Source: Sulfurovum sp. (lineage in GTDB: Bacteria > Campylobacterota > Campylobacteria > Campylobacterales > Sulfurovaceae). From it: a DNA stretch of 64,000 nt. The notes beneath the pieces were generated by a model. That model did no database searches, was not told the DNA's origin, and saw only the letters and a program-made list of their open reading frames with translations. Shown here in pieces: positions 60,896 to 64,000 of this stretch (positions within the stretch are counted from its first letter, which is position 1; every line of letters begins with the position of its first letter). Where the stretch lies: NCBI GenBank assembly GCA_002733215.1, contig NVUY01000005.1, forward strand, positions 42,163 through 106,162. Reading direction: 5' to 3'. A program made the translations under genes and the position numbers.

Positions 60896-61291
60896 CTATT
60901 TCTTTATTGTTCCATCTGTTAATGGGTTCCAACTATTGTCTATTAATAAATTTTTATCACATTTATTCAACTCGAACTTCTTTAACTGCTCTTCAGTCTT
61001 CCTCTTATCCATTTCATATTCCTCTGGATTATTGTTATTTTCCGAGCTAAAGTATCTTAGGGCTTTTATGTAGTCTGCCGTCTTTTCACATGGTGTTTTG
61101 ATTATTTGTGCATAGCTGGTGCTTTTGATTTCCGGTAGTATCACAAACATTAAGAGCCCTATTGAGATTACAGGAAGCAGCCAAGCAAGTAATGATCTTT
61201 TTACTGGTTGTCGTTCTCCACAATGTGGACATACTTTTGCCTTTTGGCTTACTCCCCTACCACACTCTTTACATATATATAATTTTACCAT
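60896..61291 (-). CDS. Zinc-ribbon membrane protein
   Basis: A 131-residue protein. Residues 8-26 are a zinc ribbon (CKECGRGVSQKAKVCPHCG, two CxxC pairs). One transmembrane helix follows (about 35-53, AWLLPVISIGLLMFVILP), then a soluble region with two cysteines and a Lys/Glu-rich coiled coil (MDKRKTEEQLKKFELNKC). Function unknown; similar short zinc-ribbon proteins are common. Confidence 0.65.
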   Translation of the reverse strand: MVKLYICKECGRGVSQKAKVCPHCGERQPVKRSLLAWLLPVISIGLLMFVILPEIKSTSYAQIIKTPCEKTADYIKALRYFSSENNNNPEEYEMDKRKTEEQLKKFELNKCDKNLLIDNSWNPLTDGTIKK

Positions 61292-61619
61292 TCCTTATCC
61301 TTTGATATTTTAAATATCAAACTATACCTAATTTAAAAATACAAGAAGGTCATATTTATAATCTTTGTTTTCTATTTTATGCCTAAACCCTTGCATTTTT
61401 TAGGAGGGCGCAAGGTTTTAAGCTCTCACCACCTTTTCTATGCAGTCATATTATATGGTCATATTTGTAAATCTGTTTGAGTTGCATCATTATAGTTTTA
61501 AAATAGTCAAGAGCATTATTACGCATTACATAGACGCTTACTTTCATGTACCCTATGCTCCCTTCTCCATAGTAATGTCAAAAAGTAGTATAATATAGAT
61601 GTGTGAGAAAGGATACAGC
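61292..61619. other. Intergenic region
   Basis: 328 bp without a clear gene. It contains TTAGGAGGGC near 61400, ten bases matching the reverse complement of the tRNA-Arg anticodon arm, too short to call an integration site. The rest is AT-rich. Confidence 0.4.
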
Positions 61620-61829
61620 ATGACACCTCAAGAACAAGAAATAAAAATGATGCGCGGTGAGATCACAAAAGAGATGAGAGCAGTCTTTAAAGTAAATATG
61701 AAAGTGTTTGACTGGGATATACCAGAAAATGACGATAGAAGATCTGCCGAGCTGATATTGAGAGTGATGCAGGATGCTTTAGATAACTTAAAAACAGAAA
61801 TTTCAAACGGAAAGTATGATAATTATTAA
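61620..61829 (+). CDS. Small hypothetical protein
   Basis: A 69-residue cytoplasmic protein starting MTPQEQEIKMMRGEIT; GAAAGGA precedes the ATG and an in-frame ATG lies seven codons upstream. It is helical with a DWDIPENDDRRSAELILRVM core. Not assigned. Followed after 17 bp by another small gene, with which it may be cotranscribed. Confidence 0.5.
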   Translation: MTPQEQEIKMMRGEITKEMRAVFKVNMKVFDWDIPENDDRRSAELILRVMQDALDNLKTEISNGKYDNY

Positions 61830-61846
61830 AATAAAAGGGAGTTAAA

Positions 61847-62053
61847 ATGAGTACAAGCAATTTAAAACATTTGGAACTGATCAAAGAGAATGTTGACAGA
61901 TCAAATTCATTAAGCGAAGAAGAAAAAAGTGACTCTATGAAACGCATCGAACAGTGGTATGCTGAAGATCAGACCTGGGGTACGTTCATCTCTGAACTGA
62001 GTGAAATATCACCCAAGGTCAAATCTATCTTAGCGAACCTGGGGCTTCTTTGA
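61847..62053 (+). CDS. Small acidic helical protein
   Basis: A 68-residue, mostly helical acidic protein (NLKHLELIKENVDRSNSLSEEEK) with a Trp-containing middle (IEQWYAEDQTWGTFISEL). GGGAG precedes the ATG. No family recognised. Confidence 0.5.
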   Translation: MSTSNLKHLELIKENVDRSNSLSEEEKSDSMKRIEQWYAEDQTWGTFISELSEISPKVKSILANLGLL

Positions 62054-62139
62054 TTTGAAAAATATGACAATATGACATATTTTTACTGCTATATCTAAAA
62101 ACATACTATGATAACCCTATACAAATCAGGAGGTACAAG

Positions 62140-62466
62140 GTGGAAGGTATGATAAAAGTGAGTTACACAGTGATGTGTAGAAATGATGTGAGCAAAGAAG
62201 TAAGTCTGGTCGATATACTTGCCAATGAAAAGGTGATGAAAGCCATCAAGAGTGAATTTGCTGCGGGACTTAGAAATCTGGTACTCTCACAAAAAGAAGA
62301 GACACAGGTCTTTATCAAAACCCAGAAAGAAGTCTTTGAATTTTCTGCAAGCAAGAATGACTTCGCAGACTTACTGGAATTTGCAGAAGAAGATGCACGT
62401 AAACATAAACGGCTTAAAAAAGAGTGTGATGGTGTGGAGTTGGTAGATATAATTACAGTAGATTAA
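62140..62466 (+). CDS. Small hypothetical protein, GTG start
   Basis: A 108-residue protein read from GTG, six bases after a perfect AGGAGG; an ATG three codons on is poorly spaced. Its body alternates strands and a long acidic helix (DFADLLEFAEEDARKHKRL). It lies 15 bp upstream of the SUV3-like helicase gene and may be its partner. No family recognised. Confidence 0.5.
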   Translation: MEGMIKVSYTVMCRNDVSKEVSLVDILANEKVMKAIKSEFAAGLRNLVLSQKEETQVFIKTQKEVFEFSASKNDFADLLEFAEEDARKHKRLKKECDGVELVDIITVD

Positions 62467-62480
62467 GATATACTTTTACT

Positions 62481-64000
62481 ATGGCAAAGAAAAATAAAAA
62501 ATATCTTATAAAACTTAACAATAAAATACGAAACTACTTTAATGGTCAACCTTTTGATGAAGGCATAGCCACGCTTGATGAAGACAAACTCATAGAGCTC
62601 ATCATGCTCCTTGAGATCACCCTTCCCGCTCATACACGTGAAGATATGGTACGTACACTTAGGCGTATCTGGAGTGAAGAAGGTGCGGGCACAAGAGAGA
62701 TGATAGTCTCCTACTTAACACAAAGCTATAAGTCTGTACATCACGGAGGCAGAGAAAAACGCCCTTTGGACAAGGTAGAAAAAATACTTCAACTCTTGGA
62801 AGGTGTTGATCATAGCAGTCATGAAGAGAACTTACTTCTGGAAGCATTTATAGACATCAAAAGCTCCAAGATAACAGAAGAAAAAGTACGCTCCAAACTT
62901 GCTTATTTACGTATCAAGACAAGACTCCATTCACTTGAAAAATCTTTAGAAGTACAGTTCAATTCAACTAATGAAATGGAGTTTTACCACAGCTTTACTT
63001 TTGAGCTGAAAAGCTTTGACTTTAATAAATTACTTTTATGTAGAACCGAGTCACTGGGGATGGATGATCTATGGGAATTAAACGAAAAAGAAATCACTGA
63101 AAACCTGGAGGCTCTAAAAGTAAAAACTATCGCCAAAAAGACTCTGGAATTAAATGATTTTCTAAACCATTTAAAAAGTATTGAACACCCTTATTTAACG
63201 GAGAAAGAGATAAATACTTCACTTAAAAGTATGTCTCCTGATTCACTACTCTACCATGCCCCTGTTGAACTGGAAAGTATTGAAAAGATATTAATTAATA
63301 TTAGTGATAAATATGAAGTCTTTGAAAGTACGGATCACATCATTATAGAGAAAGAAAAAAATCATGATCTCTTTGGTACTACACTCTATTATGACACTTC
63401 TGTTTCCTACGAAAAACCTTTCTTTTACAGCCTCATTTGGAGGGGTGAAGATCTTCCTGTAAAAGAAGATATCAACAGAGTAAATGATGATCTTTTGGCA
63501 CACTTTAAAGTTGCTATCGATGATGTGTTGGAAGATATGAAAGAAGAGAGTGAAAAACTGGAGTTGGAAGAAGAAAAACTGCATGAGTTCATCGTACGTT
63601 TTGTAGAACCGCAAATACGTTCCTCTACCACTCTGAAATTTAAAGAAAAAAGTAAGCGTCGTATACTCTTTCACTTTGGTGAGTATATCAAACCCTTGCT
63701 TGCCAAACAAAAACGTGAAGAACTGCTTGCCAAGACCATCCGTGATTTTAAAAACCTCTTCCCTCTTGCACGTGAACTCAAACGTAAAATAGTTTTCCAT
63801 GTAGGGCCTACCAACTCAGGGAAAACTTATACGGCACTCAAAGAGTTGGAAGCTGCAACGACAGGGTATTACCTTGCACCACTGCGTCTCCTCGCCCTTG
63901 AAGGCTATGAAAACCTGAAAAAAGAAGGCGTGGCAGTATCACTCATCACAGGAGAAGAAGAGATCATAGACGAAGAGTCCACCCATATCTCTTCCACCAT
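62481..64000 (+). CDS. SUV3-like superfamily 2 RNA helicase (C-terminus beyond window)
   Basis: At least 506 codons, truncated by the window end. Residues about 433-450 hold the helicase start FHVGPTNSGKTYTALKEL, followed by YLAPLRLLALEGYENL, the SUV3-type pattern of motifs I and Ia, so the catalytic domains continue beyond 64000. Before this is an unusually long N-terminal region (about 430 residues) of helical, charged sequence (AGTREMIVSYLTQSY; RFVEPQIRSSTTLKFKEKSKRR) with no obvious domain. SUV3 helicases unwind RNA for degradation. ATG at 62481. Confidence 0.8.
   Translation, partial: MAKKNKKYLIKLNNKIRNYFNGQPFDEGIATLDEDKLIELIMLLEITLPAHTREDMVRTLRRIWSEEGAGTREMIVSYLTQSYKSVHHGGREKRPLDKVEKILQLLEGVDHSSHEENLLLEAFIDIKSSKITEEKVRSKLAYLRIKTRLHSLEKSLEVQFNSTNEMEFYHSFTFELKSFDFNKLLLCRTESLGMDDLWELNEKEITENLEALKVKTIAKKTLELNDFLNHLKSIEHPYLTEKEINTSLKSMSPDSLLYHAPVELESIEKILINISDKYEVFESTDHIIIEKEKNHDLFGTTLYYDTSVSYEKPFFYSLIWRGEDLPVKEDINRVNDDLLAHFKVAIDDVLEDMKEESEKLELEEEKLHEFIVRFVEPQIRSSTTLKFKEKSKRRILFHFGEYIKPLLAKQKREELLAKTIRDFKNLFPLARELKRKIVFHVGPTNSGKTYTALKELEAATTGYYLAPLRLLALEGYENLKKEGVAVSLITGEEEIIDEESTHISST

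Noticed and set aside
61395..61410. Possible attachment-site remnant of tRNA-Arg
   Set aside because: Only about ten bases match the anticodon arm and in inverse orientation; there is no integrase nearby.

Overview
The window looks like chromosomal DNA of a sulfur-metabolising Campylobacterota (Epsilonproteobacteria), most like the Sulfurovum group. The reasons are AT-rich DNA, compact gene order, a Tat-exported thiosulfate/polysulfide reductase-type molybdoenzyme, ArsB/ArsC/ArsR, a group III truncated haemoglobin and a PilT-type ATPase. This placement is inferred from gene content; no rRNA gene is present.

Layout. 1-2768: a molybdopterin oxidoreductase (C-terminus off the edge) behind an FNR-type palindrome, then a small C-terminal-haem cytochrome c. 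2808-11531: a block of peptide/amide-bond chemistry: M20 peptidase, two adjacent ATP-grasp ligases (the second with a helix-hairpin-helix tail), a cytoplasmic-looking M14 zinc carboxypeptidase, and, convergently, an aspartoacylase-like deacylase and a GCS2-type carboxylate-amine ligase. 11619-14810: a 3D-type lipoprotein, then about 590 bp of non-coding DNA with many copies of GTAGTAAC, one lying between the -35 and -10 of a strong promoter. That promoter drives a degenerate GGDEF-EAL protein whose N-terminus resembles an integrase arm-binding domain, followed by a second degenerate GGDEF protein. 14818-17266: an arsenic operon starting with a 23-residue leader peptide coupled to arsR. 17889-21140: a ZnuABC-type metal importer, divergent from a truncated haemoglobin with an FNR-type site centred at -41.5 of its inferred start.

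21231-26777: HipA-like kinase, leucine-rich-repeat protein kinase, DjlA-like co-chaperone, pseudouridine synthase and small proteins. 27321-28320: a REP-associated tyrosine transposase (RAYT) between inverted REP sequences. 28321-35615: 5-oxoprolinase pxpABC, a dipeptide epimerase, a GpsA-like dehydrogenase, a 208-bp palindromic MITE-like element and a HI0933-type flavoprotein. 35757-37139: a probable small integron cassette cluster without integrase (two attC-like sites, a third half-site, a 42-codon ORF, a VOC gene, then an LRR gene). 37363-41115: two methyltransferases, a TetR regulator with four operator-like palindromes, and a Fic protein with a small partner. 41252-49186: type I restriction-modification (hsdM-hsdS-hsdR), a second RAYT with REPIN-like hairpin doublets next to and inside it, and an ORF6N protein.

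49328-64000: coiled-coil and exported proteins; a GC-rich ACP / fatty acyl-AMP ligase / PlsC fusion; an aldo/keto reductase; a PilT/PilU ATPase; an entericidin-like lipoprotein; a DEAD-box helicase; a DUF2092-like protein; an ankyrin protein; a CDF metal exporter; tRNA-Arg(CCU); and the start of a SUV3-like helicase. The least conventional parts are the amidoligase block, the GTAGTAAC array with its c-di-GMP-domain gene, the attC-like cluster, and several families of palindromic mobile repeats tied to the two RAYT genes.
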